Of a stretch of 64,000 nucleotides of DNA, positions 49,615 through 57,589 are shown one piece after another. The DNA comes from Bacillota bacterium (GTDB lineage: Bacteria; Bacillota; Clostridia; Christensenellales; Aristaeellaceae). The notes under the pieces are model-generated. The model saw only the letters and a program-made list of their open reading frames with translations. It searched no databases and had not been told where the DNA came from. A program made the translations under genes and the position numbers. The DNA lies in contig JAEYOV010000061.1 of NCBI GenBank assembly GCA_023411395.1, positions 1 to 64,000 of the forward strand. The letters run 5' to 3'. The first letter of the stretch is position 1. Every line of letters begins with the position of its first letter.

Positions 49615-51432
49615 TCACTTGTTGACGGCATCCAGCCAGGCCTGGCGGTTGGCGGCGTCTTCCTCGGGGGTAATAAAGTGGTCATAGAGCACCTGGCCCT
49701 TGAAGCGGAGGGAGGACATGCCAAAGGAGGCAAATTGTCCCTCGTAGATGTTCAGCTTGGTCGCCTGGTATAAGGCTGGCTCGATGAAGTAGGGAATCAC
49801 GATGGCGTTGTCGATGAGCATGGCCTCGGCGGCGGCAAACTTTTCATACCGGGCCTGCATGTCGAAGACTTCCGCCTTGGCGTCGGTAACGGTGGCATAA
49901 TAGGCGTCCAGGATGGCCTTGGTTTCCAAGAAGCTGCTGTCCAGCATCTTGTACATGAAGTTGTAGTTGTTCCCTACCGCAAAGGGATCGGACCAGGTTT
50001 CGGGATCCTGATAGTCCGCGCCCCAGTTGCAGCGCATAAAGGAGTAGACGCCGGAGCGCCGGGTCGCGGTGAGGAAGGATTCCGAGGGACCCGGATAGGG
50101 GATGCACTCGATATAGTCGGCGCCCAACACGCCCTCCAACTGCTGCTTGAGCAGGATGGACTCATTCTCCCAATCAGCGTAATCGCTGCGGTAGGTGAGC
50201 ACCATCTTGATGGGGAAGGTAGCCCCGGCGGCGGTGAGTTCCTCGATGGCCTTTGCCTTGTACTCCAGCGCCTTTTCCGGATTGAAGAAGTTGTTCCTGG
50301 TTGAGTCAAAGGCAGGGAGAGCGGTAAAATCGACGCCGTCTACGGAGGTGAAGGTACTGGGCGTGATGGTGTACTGCACCACGGAGGCGGCATCGTCGGA
50401 AGCCAGCGCCACCATGCTGTACAGCCGGTCAAAAGCGCTCATGACGGAGTGGCGGAAATTGGCGTTGTTCACGGCGAGGAGCCAGTTTTCCGGGCCGTAC
50501 TCCGCACCGTACTGGGGATCGAAGTTGAAGCAGTAGAAGTAGGAGAAGTCGGGCACCGCGCGGCCCCTGGAGAGGTACTGCGGGTTGTTGGCCTTCCAGT
50601 CGTCGATGATATTGTTGCTGATTACGGCATAATCCACCTCGTCCCTGAGCGCCAGGGTGGGAGACAGGGTGTTGGCTTCGGCGTTGTAGGTGCGCTCGAT
50701 GCGGTCGATATGGATGTTGGCGGCGTCCCAGTTGTTTACATTCTTCACGTAGGTGTGCTTCACCTGGGGCTCAAACTCGGAGAGGATATAGGAGCCGCAG
50801 TAATACATCTTGTCGTTGGATGTACCGAAGGATTGGCCCAGTTCCTCAAGCAGCGGGCCATAGGCGGGCAGGTAGCAGACATAGGTCAGGGAGCTGAGAA
50901 AATAAGGGATTGGCTTTGCAAGGGTGTATTGAAGAGTGTAGTCATCCAGCGCCTTGACGCCTACTTCATTGAAATCGGTAATTGCCTTGTCGTAGTATTT
51001 CTTGGCGTTGAGGATCTTGTCTTCATCGCCAAAGAGCAGTTCCGCGGTGGAGCTGTTGTTCTCGGCAGTCAAAATGTACTTGGCGGCGGACACGAAGTCG
51101 TTGGCGGTGACTTCCGCTACCTCGTTGCCTTGATAGTCATACCACTTCACGCCCTGGCGGAGGTGGAAGGTCCAGGTAAGCGCATCCGGAGAAAGATCCC
51201 AGGAAAGGGCCAGGCCGGGGATCAGGTTGCCGTGGGGATCATATTCCACCAGTGAGTCGATGAGGTTGGTGCTGGCCGTATAATCCCAGGTGGTTGAGGT
51301 GGTCAGATAGTTCAGGGTAGATACCTCCGAAGCGTACAGCGCACGGTATACCGCCGGTTCCTCCGCGAAGCTGAAAGCTGTCATCGAACACAGCAGCGCC
51401 AGGCACAAGGCAAATGCGAAAACCTTTTTCAT
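49615..51432 (-). CDS. oppA: Oligopeptide ABC transporter substrate-binding protein
   Basis: The 605-residue SBP_bac_5 protein has a signal peptide (about 1-23, ending FSFA). The two Cys in the signal (LCLALLCSM) are not placed as a lipobox. Mature features are LNYLTTSTTWDYTASTNLIDSLVEYD, WTFHLRQGVKWYDYQGN with the usual VTANDFV, and MRCNWGADYQDPETW. It binds peptides for OppBCDF. AGGAGGG precedes the ATG. It is first in the operon with a promoter at 51515-51543. Confidence 0.94.
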   Translation of the reverse strand: MKKVFAFALCLALLCSMTAFSFAEEPAVYRALYASEVSTLNYLTTSTTWDYTASTNLIDSLVEYDPHGNLIPGLALSWDLSPDALTWTFHLRQGVKWYDYQGNEVAEVTANDFVSAAKYILTAENNSSTAELLFGDEDKILNAKKYYDKAITDFNEVGVKALDDYTLQYTLAKPIPYFLSSLTYVCYLPAYGPLLEELGQSFGTSNDKMYYCGSYILSEFEPQVKHTYVKNVNNWDAANIHIDRIERTYNAEANTLSPTLALRDEVDYAVISNNIIDDWKANNPQYLSRGRAVPDFSYFYCFNFDPQYGAEYGPENWLLAVNNANFRHSVMSAFDRLYSMVALASDDAASVVQYTITPSTFTSVDGVDFTALPAFDSTRNNFFNPEKALEYKAKAIEELTAAGATFPIKMVLTYRSDYADWENESILLKQQLEGVLGADYIECIPYPGPSESFLTATRRSGVYSFMRCNWGADYQDPETWSDPFAVGNNYNFMYKMLDSSFLETKAILDAYYATVTDAKAEVFDMQARYEKFAAAEAMLIDNAIVIPYFIEPALYQATKLNIYEGQFASFGMSSLRFKGQVLYDHFITPEEDAANRQAWLDAVNK

Positions 51433-51514
51433 GAAATGCCCTCCTCTTGCAATTTTTTACCGACAGGATGCATGGGGTTCTTTACCGTTTTTACCATCGG
51501 TTTATCCTTCTTTA

Positions 51515-51543
51515 AGGATACAGCCATGCATATGGGATGTCAA
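51515..51543 (-). promoter_or_regulatory. Promoter of the opp operon
   Basis: On the minus strand: -35 TTGACA (51543-51538), 17-base spacer, -10 TATCCT (51520-51515). Confidence 0.75.
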
Positions 51544-51619
51544 GGGAAAGGATGCATTTTTCTTGTATACAACTTGCAGTTATAAGCTTTTCGGAAGATT
51601 TATTCCCGCGCCGGATGAA

Positions 51620-52342
51620 TTATGGCGTATGAGCGCAGGCATCCACGAAGGATTCAAATAGGGCCTTCGCCGCCGTGTCCGCATGCCACATACGCTCGGG
51701 GTGCCACTGTACGCCCAGGAAGAAGGGATGATCCTTTTTCTCGATGGCTTCAATGAGGCCGGAAGCTGACCTGGCTACAACTGCAAGGCCCGGCGCACAA
51801 TCCTTCACTGCCTGGTGGTGAAACGTATTCACGGGGAGGCGGGTGGCATTCACAATGCGGTGAAGCAGGCTTCCTTCTTCTACAATTACATCGTGGGCAG
51901 GGAGATGATCCGGCAGCATTTGCCTGTGCTGCTGCTGGAAGGCCTGCGCGTTTTGCAGGTAGATGTCCTGATACAGCGTGCCATGAAGGCCAACGTTCAA
52001 TAATTGGAGACCCCGGCACACCCCCAAGACGGGCTTGCCTGTGGGGAGGACGGCATTGAGAAGACACAATTCCATGGCATCCCTCAGCGGGCTTAATTCC
52101 CCGCAGCACTGCAGGGTGTCCTCGCCATAGCGGGATGGCGAAACATCCACGCCGCCGATGAACAAAAAGCCGTCCAGTTCATGGGCGGCCTGAAGCCACA
52201 TGCCCTCATCGCCTTTTATGGGCAGCAGCAGCGGAAAGCCGCCGCAGGCAAAAAGGACCTCCATATAATTGGGCGTGATGCTTAAGCTTGGGCTTTCCTT
52301 GGAAATGTGGCCTGTGACGCCGATCTTGGGTCGTTTCTTCAT
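51620..52342 (-). CDS. Class I glutamine amidotransferase-like hydrolase (C26, PuuD-like)
   Basis: The 240-residue protein has the catalytic Cys motif PVLGVCRGLQLLNV (Cys near residue 105) and the C-terminal GVQWHPERM with the His/Glu of the triad. FLFIGGVDVSPSRYGE is typical of the gamma-glutamyl-GABA hydrolase group. It should cleave a gamma-glutamyl amide. The start at 52342 follows GAGG by 8 bases; a longer reading to 52369 has no site. It stands alone on the minus strand. Confidence 0.9.
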   Translation of the reverse strand: MKKRPKIGVTGHISKESPSLSITPNYMEVLFACGGFPLLLPIKGDEGMWLQAAHELDGFLFIGGVDVSPSRYGEDTLQCCGELSPLRDAMELCLLNAVLPTGKPVLGVCRGLQLLNVGLHGTLYQDIYLQNAQAFQQQHRQMLPDHLPAHDVIVEEGSLLHRIVNATRLPVNTFHHQAVKDCAPGLAVVARSASGLIEAIEKKDHPFFLGVQWHPERMWHADTAAKALFESFVDACAHTP

Positions 52343-52620
52343 ATCAATAGCCTCGCAGTCAGGTATCAATTAAGATTTGATCCTTTTCGACGCCGCCGAA
52401 GCCTTTCCTGCCCGAAGGGACGATGCCGCATAGAAAAACACCCGGAGAACAGGATTTGATACGGATGGTACGAAAGATGCAAATGCCGGACTGTATAGCT
52501 GAACATCATTGGTTTCACTTTGGAAAACCATGTCCATCATCAGAAAGGGAAAAACGTATATACGCATAGGATTCTGCGGGAGGATATCCCTTGCAGGCTG
52601 AGCAAAGATTGATTTGGGTA
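52343..52620. other. Intergenic stretch without a supported gene
   Basis: Between the C26 hydrolase and the perR promoter I see no gene I can support. A minus-strand frame of up to 85 codons lacks a ribosome site and resembles no family. The stretch should hold the promoter of the hydrolase gene, but I could not identify a clear one. Confidence 0.5.
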
Positions 52621-52649
52621 TTGACAAGGTGAGCTAAATGGCATAAAAT
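52621..52649 (+). promoter_or_regulatory. Promoter of perR-rbr
   Basis: -35 consensus TTGACA (52621-52626), 17-base spacer, -10 TAAAAT (52644-52649). Confidence 0.8.
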
Positions 52650-52656
52650 CTTTGTT

Positions 52657-52669
52657 GAGAATAATTCTC
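52657..52669. promoter_or_regulatory. PerR/Fur-type operator
   Basis: The perfect palindrome GAGAAT-A-ATTCTC begins eight bases after the -10 box and spans the expected start of transcription. It fits autorepression by the Fur-family protein. Confidence 0.7.
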
Positions 52670-52685
52670 GATAAGGATGATCCTT

Positions 52686-53105
52686 ATGAATGCCAGAAAT
52701 ACGGTGCAGCGCAGGCTGGTGCTGGAAGCAGCCAAGAAATTGTATCACCCTACCGCGGAGGAAGTATACGGGAAGATCGTAAAAGACCATCCCAATGTAA
52801 GCCGCGCCACGGTATACCGCAACCTGAACGTATTGGCCGATGCGGGGCATATCCGCCGGGTACAGCTATTGGATGCGGCCGTCCGCTTTGACGGCAGGCT
52901 GACGGAGCATTATCATGCCCAGTGCCGTACATGCGGCCAGGTGCTGGATGTGATGGAGGAAGGATGCCTGGGCAGCCTTGGAGCCGCGCTTGGGGAACAG
53001 GGGTTTGAGGTAGAGACCCGTGAGGTTCTGTTGCGGGGCCTCTGTGCGGACTGTAAGAAGCTGAATAGGGAGACAGGACAAGAGGACGGCGCGTTTCATG
53101 GGTGA
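52686..53105 (+). CDS. perR: Fur family regulator, PerR-like
   Basis: The 139-residue regulator has the winged helix (HPNVSRATVYRNLNVLADAG), a metal-sensing region with HYH near 75-77, and two structural CxxC zinc pairs (C80/C83 and C120/C123). D88 in GQVLDVM corresponds to the PerR Asp rather than the Fur Glu, which favours peroxide sensing. The ATG at 52686 follows AAGGAT; 52677 is too close to the site. A palindrome at the transcription start suggests autorepression. Rubrerythrin follows 42 bases later. Confidence 0.88.
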   Translation: MNARNTVQRRLVLEAAKKLYHPTAEEVYGKIVKDHPNVSRATVYRNLNVLADAGHIRRVQLLDAAVRFDGRLTEHYHAQCRTCGQVLDVMEEGCLGSLGAALGEQGFEVETREVLLRGLCADCKKLNRETGQEDGAFHG

Positions 53106-53147
53106 ATCCCTTGAAATATATATTTTTCTGAGGAGGAGACGCAGCTT

Positions 53148-53690
53148 ATGAAGGAACTCAAAGGAACCAGAACGGAAGCGAACCTGATGGCGGCCTTCGC
53201 CGGAGAATCCCAGGCACGCAATAAGTATACCTACTATGCCTCCCGGGCCAAGAAAGATGGTTACGAGCAGATTGCGGCACTTTTCCAGGAGACGGCCGAC
53301 AATGAAAAGGAACACGCCAAAATCTGGTTCAAGCTCCTGCATGGCGATGGCGTTCCCGAGACGGCCGTCAATTTGAAGGACGCCGCCGCCGGCGAACACT
53401 ACGAGTGGACCGACATGTATGCCAACTTTGCCAAGGAAGCCAAGGAAGAAGGGTTTGACAAGATCGCCTTCCTGTTCGAGCAGGTGGCGAAGATCGAAAA
53501 GACCCACGAGGAGCGGTATTTGAAGCTGCTGAGCAATGTGGAGGGCGGCCTGGTCTTCTCCAAGGAGGGCGACACCATCTGGCAATGCGCCAACTGCGGC
53601 CACCTGGTCATCGGAAAGAAGGCCCCGCAGATGTGCCCGGTGTGCAACCATCCACAGGCGTTCTTCATGGTTCGCGCGGAAAACTACTGA
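53148..53690 (+). CDS. rbr: Rubrerythrin
   Basis: The 180-residue protein is a peroxidase that reduces H2O2 to water. The N-terminal four-helix di-iron domain has E20 (GESQAR), ExxH at 53-56 and ExxH at 117-120. The C-terminal rubredoxin-like site has CANC (147-150) and CPVC (163-166). The length is slightly below that of classical rubrerythrin (about 190). It is cytosolic. GAGGAG precedes the ATG. It is very probably in one operon with perR. Confidence 0.96.
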   Translation: MKELKGTRTEANLMAAFAGESQARNKYTYYASRAKKDGYEQIAALFQETADNEKEHAKIWFKLLHGDGVPETAVNLKDAAAGEHYEWTDMYANFAKEAKEEGFDKIAFLFEQVAKIEKTHEERYLKLLSNVEGGLVFSKEGDTIWQCANCGHLVIGKKAPQMCPVCNHPQAFFMVRAENY

Positions 53691-53718
53691 GCCAGGAGCG
53701 GTGCCCCCGGCACCCCTG

Positions 53719-53741
53719 CCAAAGGGACGAAGCCCCTTTGG
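53719..53741. repeat. Hairpin with CCAAAGG arms, first
   Basis: CCAAAGGG (53719-53726) and CCCTTTGG (53734-53741) form a perfect 8-base stem. The same arms occur in the core of the MITE-like elements, so this may be a family fragment. It may also help to end rbr transcription. Confidence 0.6.
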
Positions 53742-53751
53742 AAACCCAATT

Positions 53752-53792
53752 TTAAACCGCAGGGGCGATCAATGATCGCCCCTGCGGTTTAA
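53752..53792. terminator. Perfect 19-bp palindrome after rubrerythrin
   Basis: Arms 53752-53770 and 53774-53792 are exact reverse complements around the loop AAT (core GCAGGGGCGATC / GATCGCCCCTGC). A T run is missing, but the stem is the strongest in the region and symmetrical, so it may serve both strands. Confidence 0.65.
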
Positions 53793-53847
53793 TGGGGTTC
53801 AAATGCTTCCGTTAAGTCACTACTTCATTGATCATTATTTTGGGATT

Positions 53848-53869
53848 CCAAAGGGATATATTCCTTTGG
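53848..53869. repeat. Hairpin with CCAAAGG arms, second
   Basis: CCAAAGG (53848-53854) and CCTTTGG (53863-53869) pair. It abuts the left end of element copy B. Confidence 0.55.
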
Positions 53870-53871
53870 TG

Positions 53872-54140
53872 GGGGCTGTCGTACCAAGTACAAATAATGT
53901 ATAAAGTTATTCAAGAAGAAGGATTTTGCGTCTGCGGACGCAACCAAAGGGCTTTCCGGTCAATCCAGCCCGCTCAATAGTCGCATTGTCTCGCTGCCGC
54001 TCGCACTGCTCCTTTTCGCGGGCCTCCTCCATCCCTCCCATTCCCGCCACAGGCGGGGTCGGGGTTTCGGAGCCTTTGGAAACCTTCGGACGCCATCTTC
54101 TTGCATATATATAACATAATGCGACTATCGCGATAGCCCC
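53872..54140. repeat. MITE-like palindromic element, copy B (269 bp)
   Basis: The left end GGGGCTGTCG and the reverse complement of the right end (GGGGCTATCGCGATAGTCGC) are imperfect inverted repeats, continuing with similar AT-rich and CAAGAAGA segments on both sides. Compared with copy A, the loop between TTTCCGGTC and CCTTTGGAAACC holds about 100 extra bases. No protein is encoded. It fills the space between the convergent rbr and sdaAA genes. Confidence 0.8.
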
Positions 54141-54144
54141 GTCT

Positions 54145-54999
54145 TTATTTCACAAACCTTGCACGCATGGAGGGGCAGGCAGCGCAGCCGCCCTCGCCGG
54201 TTTCCCGGAGGGAGGCGGGCATGGCGTCGCCCACTTCCTTCATGGCCAGGATGACTTCATCCGGGGGGATGGGGCAGGTGATGCCGGAGAGGGCCATATC
54301 CGCCGCGGTGAAGGCGTTGCCGACGCCGCCCACGTTGCGGTATACGCAAGGCACCTCCACCAGGCCGCCCACCGGGTCGCACACCAGGCCCATGGTATTC
54401 ATGAGGGCGAAGGAGCAGGCGTCGGCGGCCATCGAAGGCGTACCGCCCATCAGCTCCGTAAGCGCGGCGGCGGTCATGGCTGCGGCGGAACCGCTTTCAG
54501 CCTGGCAGCCGCCCTCTGCGCCGGAGATGGTAGCCTCCTGGGCGATGACGCGGCCAACGGCGGCGGCGGTGAACAAAGCGTCGGCGACGGATTCATCGGA
54601 GAGGTTCTTTTCCTCCTGCACGGCAAGCAGCGCCGCGGGCAGGATGCCGCAGGCCCCGGCGGTGGGGGCGGCCACGATCTTGCCCATGCAGGCGTTGCAT
54701 TCCGCAACAGCCAAGGCGTAGGCCGTGGCCTTGCCCATGATGCTGCCGCACAGCGAGCCTCCATGCATGAACTGGGCATACAATTTTGCCGCCTGCCCGC
54801 CCGCCATTTGGGAAACGGAACGCAGTTCAGGGTCAAGACCTGCCTGTACGGATTCACGCATTACCTGAAGGTTTTTAATCATGCGAAGGGTAAGTTCCTC
54901 GGGGGTGATGCCATCCTCCCTGGCCTGGGCTTCTTTGGCGGCGGCGGCGATGGTGGTTCCCTGGGCGGCCCGCAGCAATTCGGACATGGTATATTCCAT
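54145..54999 (-). CDS. sdaAA: L-serine dehydratase, iron-sulfur type, alpha subunit
   Basis: The 284-residue subunit converts L-serine to pyruvate and ammonia with a [4Fe-4S] cluster. Cluster and active-site segments include PTAGACGILPAAL, GGCQAESGSAAAM and CDPVGGLVEVPCVYRN; the C-terminal Cys pair (GGCAACPSM) fits the family. AGAGGTAA precedes the ATG. It lies 5 bases after sdaAB, so both come from one transcript. This two-subunit type is typical of Clostridia. Confidence 0.95.
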   Translation of the reverse strand: MEYTMSELLRAAQGTTIAAAAKEAQAREDGITPEELTLRMIKNLQVMRESVQAGLDPELRSVSQMAGGQAAKLYAQFMHGGSLCGSIMGKATAYALAVAECNACMGKIVAAPTAGACGILPAALLAVQEEKNLSDESVADALFTAAAVGRVIAQEATISGAEGGCQAESGSAAAMTAAALTELMGGTPSMAADACSFALMNTMGLVCDPVGGLVEVPCVYRNVGGVGNAFTAADMALSGITCPIPPDEVILAMKEVGDAMPASLRETGEGGCAACPSMRARFVK

Positions 55000-55004
55000 G
55001 GTCG

Positions 55005-55664
55005 TTACCTCTTTTCCAGAAAGGCAATGGAATCAATTTCAGGCAGACCGCGCAGCTGATTCAGCAGCGGTTCCTCCGGCTTGCCGTCCACCTCCAAAAC
55101 CATGACGGCCTCGGCCCCCGCCTGCCTGCGGAATACGCGCATGGTGGCGATGTTCATCTTCCGCCCGGCAATCAGCCCGCTGACCCGGGCGATGACGCCC
55201 GGCGCGTCATGATGCTGGATGACAATGGTGTTTTCCGTGCCCGAAAAGCCTACCTCCAGCCCGTTCATGGACTGGATGCGGATGCTGCCGCCGCCGACGG
55301 AGGCGGCCTGCACGGTGATGCGGTGCCCGTCCGCGTCCCTGGCTTCAATGACGATGGTGTTGGGGTGGGCGTTGCGAAGCTGGACGGATGAAAAGCGCAG
55401 CACCATTCCCGCTTCCCGGGCCAGGGTGAGGCTGTCCCGCAGGCGCACATCATCCACATCAAAATCCAGAAGACCGCCCGCCACCGCCCGGTCGGTGCCG
55501 TGGCCCGCGTATGTTTTGGCAAAGGAGCCGTGAAAGCCGATATCCGCCTGCACAGGCTGCGCGCCCAAAAGCTTGCGCACCACCCGGCCGATGCGGGCCG
55601 CTCCGGCGGTATGGGAACTGGAAGGGCCGATCATGACCGGCCCGATCACGTCAAACAGATGCAT
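55005..55664 (-). CDS. sdaAB: L-serine dehydratase, iron-sulfur type, beta subunit
   Basis: The 219-residue subunit begins with the serine dehydratase beta domain (HLFDVIGPVMIGPSSSHTAGAARIG) and ends with an ACT domain (about 140-219, VIQHHDAPGVIARVSGLIAG) that may bind a regulatory amino acid. GAGGA lies before the ATG. It is upstream of sdaAA and has its own promoter at 55704-55731. Confidence 0.95.
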   Translation of the reverse strand: MHLFDVIGPVMIGPSSSHTAGAARIGRVVRKLLGAQPVQADIGFHGSFAKTYAGHGTDRAVAGGLLDFDVDDVRLRDSLTLAREAGMVLRFSSVQLRNAHPNTIVIEARDADGHRITVQAASVGGGSIRIQSMNGLEVGFSGTENTIVIQHHDAPGVIARVSGLIAGRKMNIATMRVFRRQAGAEAVMVLEVDGKPEEPLLNQLRGLPEIDSIAFLEKR

Positions 55665-55703
55665 GGAAGTCCTCCTGAATAACTTGCCAGGTTGTCCAGC
55701 ATG

Positions 55704-55731
55704 AGTATACCCAATCGGCAGGGATTGTCAA
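55704..55731 (-). promoter_or_regulatory. Promoter of sdaAB-sdaAA
   Basis: On the minus strand: -35 consensus TTGACA (55731-55726), 16-base spacer, -10 TATACT (55709-55704). Confidence 0.75.
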
Positions 55732-55805
55732 TCATGGGCGGCGCTGGTGTACAAAATTCAGGGGAGGCGGTATAATGGCCATATCTTTTTTCATGGGAGG
55801 TACAA

Positions 55806-56411
55806 ATGATCCGCAACATTGTTTTTGATATGGGCAACGTACTTCGCGATTTTGCGCCCATGCGTTCCATTCTTCCCTACGTACAGGGGGAGGATGCGCT
55901 GCTCATCCGGGAGGAAATGTTTGGCAAGGAAGAATGGCGCCTGCTGGATCGTGGCGATATCGCCTATGAGGAGGCGGTGTTAAGGTGCAAGGAGCGTCTT
56001 CCTCAAAGGCTGCACACGGTATTGGATGAAATCGTGGCCCATTGGCACGAATACATGCCGGAAGATCCTAAAATGGTGGAGCTTGCAAAGGCATTGAAGG
56101 AAAACGGATACCGCCTGTACCTTTTATCCAACGCCAGCGTGCGCTTTTCCGCATACCAAAACAGCTTTGAGGCCTTGAAGTATTTTGAGGGCGCCATCGT
56201 TTCCGCGTTTTACCATACGTTGAAGCCGGAGGAGAAAATTTACCGCATCCTGTTTGATACCTATCAATTAAAGCCTGAGGAATGCTTTTTCATTGACGAT
56301 AATCAAGACAATGTGGAGGCCGGGCGCAAGCTTCACATGGAAGGTCATGTGTTTTCGGGGGATATGGGCGCTTTGAAAGCCGCTTTTTCCGCACATGGCA
56401 TAAGGGTGTAG
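55806..56411 (+). CDS. HAD-superfamily hydrolase
   Basis: The 201-residue protein has the HAD nucleophile motif VFDMGNVLRDF (D8 nucleophile), a second motif LLSNAS near 114, a Lys in LKPEEKIY and the acid motif FFIDDNQDNV. The sequence type FDxGNV is that of the YihX-like phosphatases that act on sugar phosphates, but the substrate cannot be told. GGGAGG precedes the ATG. It stands alone between sdaAB (divergent) and pstS. Confidence 0.88.
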   Translation: MIRNIVFDMGNVLRDFAPMRSILPYVQGEDALLIREEMFGKEEWRLLDRGDIAYEEAVLRCKERLPQRLHTVLDEIVAHWHEYMPEDPKMVELAKALKENGYRLYLLSNASVRFSAYQNSFEALKYFEGAIVSAFYHTLKPEEKIYRILFDTYQLKPEECFFIDDNQDNVEAGRKLHMEGHVFSGDMGALKAAFSAHGIRV

Positions 56412-56540
56412 AGGGAGCCTCTTTTTCTTTCCGTGTTCTTGTTTTTTCTTTCGCACCGCTTACACAAAGCTTGTTGCTGCCATACAGCGGTATTCTACAC
56501 TTGCATTGCATCAAGAAATGAAATGCAAGGAGAGAAAAAG

Positions 56541-57416
56541 ATGAAGAAGCTCATTTCCCTGGCCGTTTGCCTTACGCTGGCGCTGACCTTGGCCGTGGCC
56601 GCTTTCGCCGCGGAATTTGACAAGACCCAGGAAATTACCGTAATTTCCCGTGAAGCCAGCTCCGGTACCCGCGGAGCCTTCGACGAGTTGATGAACATCC
56701 TGGTCAAGACCGACGCCGGCACCGAAGACCGCCTGTTCGCCGAGGCCGTCATGGTCAGTTCCACCGACGAAGTATCCGCCAAGGTTGAAGTGGACGCTTA
56801 CGCCATCGGCTACACCTCCCTGGGTTCTGTCACCGAAAAGGTGAAGGCCGTGGCTGTGGACGGCGTGGAAGCCACCGTGGAAAACGTGAAAGCCGGCACC
56901 TACAAAATCGCCCGCCCCTTTGTGCTTGCTTTGCCCAAGACCTCCGAAAACGCCCTGGCCAAGGACTTTCTCACCTTCGCGGCCTCCAAGCAGGGCCAGG
57001 AAATCATCGCTGCCAACGGCTTTATCACCGTGGCCGATGAAGCCGCCGAATACGTGGCCTCCGGCCTTGCCGGCAAGCTGACCTTCTCCGGCTCCACATC
57101 CGTGGAAAAGGTTATGGAAAAGCTGAAGGAAGCCTACATGGCGCTGAATTCCGGCATGGCCCTGGAACTCACCTACAACGGCTCCTCCGCCGGCATCAAG
57201 GATGTCACCGAAGGCAAGGTTGATGTGGGTATGTCCAGCCGCGGGCTCAAGGCCGCGGAAGCCGAAGTGCTTGATCCCACCGTGTTCGCCCATGACGGCA
57301 TCGCGGTTATCGTGAACAACACCAACGAAGTTTCCGCCCTCACCAGCGAGCAGATCACCGCCATCTTCACCGGCGAACTGCGCACCTGGGACGCGGTGGA
57401 AGTGGCCGCCCAGTAA
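56541..57416 (+). CDS. pstS: Phosphate-binding protein PstS with swapped lobe order
   Basis: The 291-residue secreted protein has a signal peptide (about 1-23, ending AFA) with no lipobox. The mature order is unusual: the second-lobe motif SREASSGTRGAF comes first (36-47), followed by the sequence that normally ends PstS (KDFLTFAASKQGQEI near 141-155). Then come the first-lobe motifs SGSTSV (183-188), YNGSSAGIKD (212-221), MSSRGLK (231-237), and the end at AIFTGELRTW, where a normal PstS would go on to its SREEGSGTRG segment. This is a circular permutation. Binding residues look intact. AAGGAG precedes the ATG. It is first of the pst operon. Confidence 0.9.
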   Translation: MKKLISLAVCLTLALTLAVAAFAAEFDKTQEITVISREASSGTRGAFDELMNILVKTDAGTEDRLFAEAVMVSSTDEVSAKVEVDAYAIGYTSLGSVTEKVKAVAVDGVEATVENVKAGTYKIARPFVLALPKTSENALAKDFLTFAASKQGQEIIAANGFITVADEAAEYVASGLAGKLTFSGSTSVEKVMEKLKEAYMALNSGMALELTYNGSSAGIKDVTEGKVDVGMSSRGLKAAEAEVLDPTVFAHDGIAVIVNNTNEVSALTSEQITAIFTGELRTWDAVEVAAQ

Positions 57417-57434
57417 ACAGCATACAGCCCTCCA

Positions 57435-57465
57435 GGGGGGACGGCAAAGCGCCGTCTCCCTTTTT
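57435..57465 (+). terminator. Terminator-like hairpin pstS-pstC
   Basis: GGGGGACGGC (57436-57445) pairs with GCCGTCTCCC (57451-57460), followed by five T. It should end or greatly reduce transcription after pstS, which allows more binding protein than transporter. Confidence 0.8.
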
Positions 57466-57589
57466 GCGCTTTGACTGAATATAATCCGCTCTTTCGCAAA
57501 TCTTACAATGCTATGGCAGCCCGCGCACAAAATTCTTTTATACTGACAGCGTATAGAATGTAAAAAGAAAGCGCGGGGAACGAAGAAAC

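Noticed and set aside
52370..52627. 85-codon minus-strand frame before perR
   Set aside because: No ribosome site, overlaps the perR promoter, and no recognisable family.
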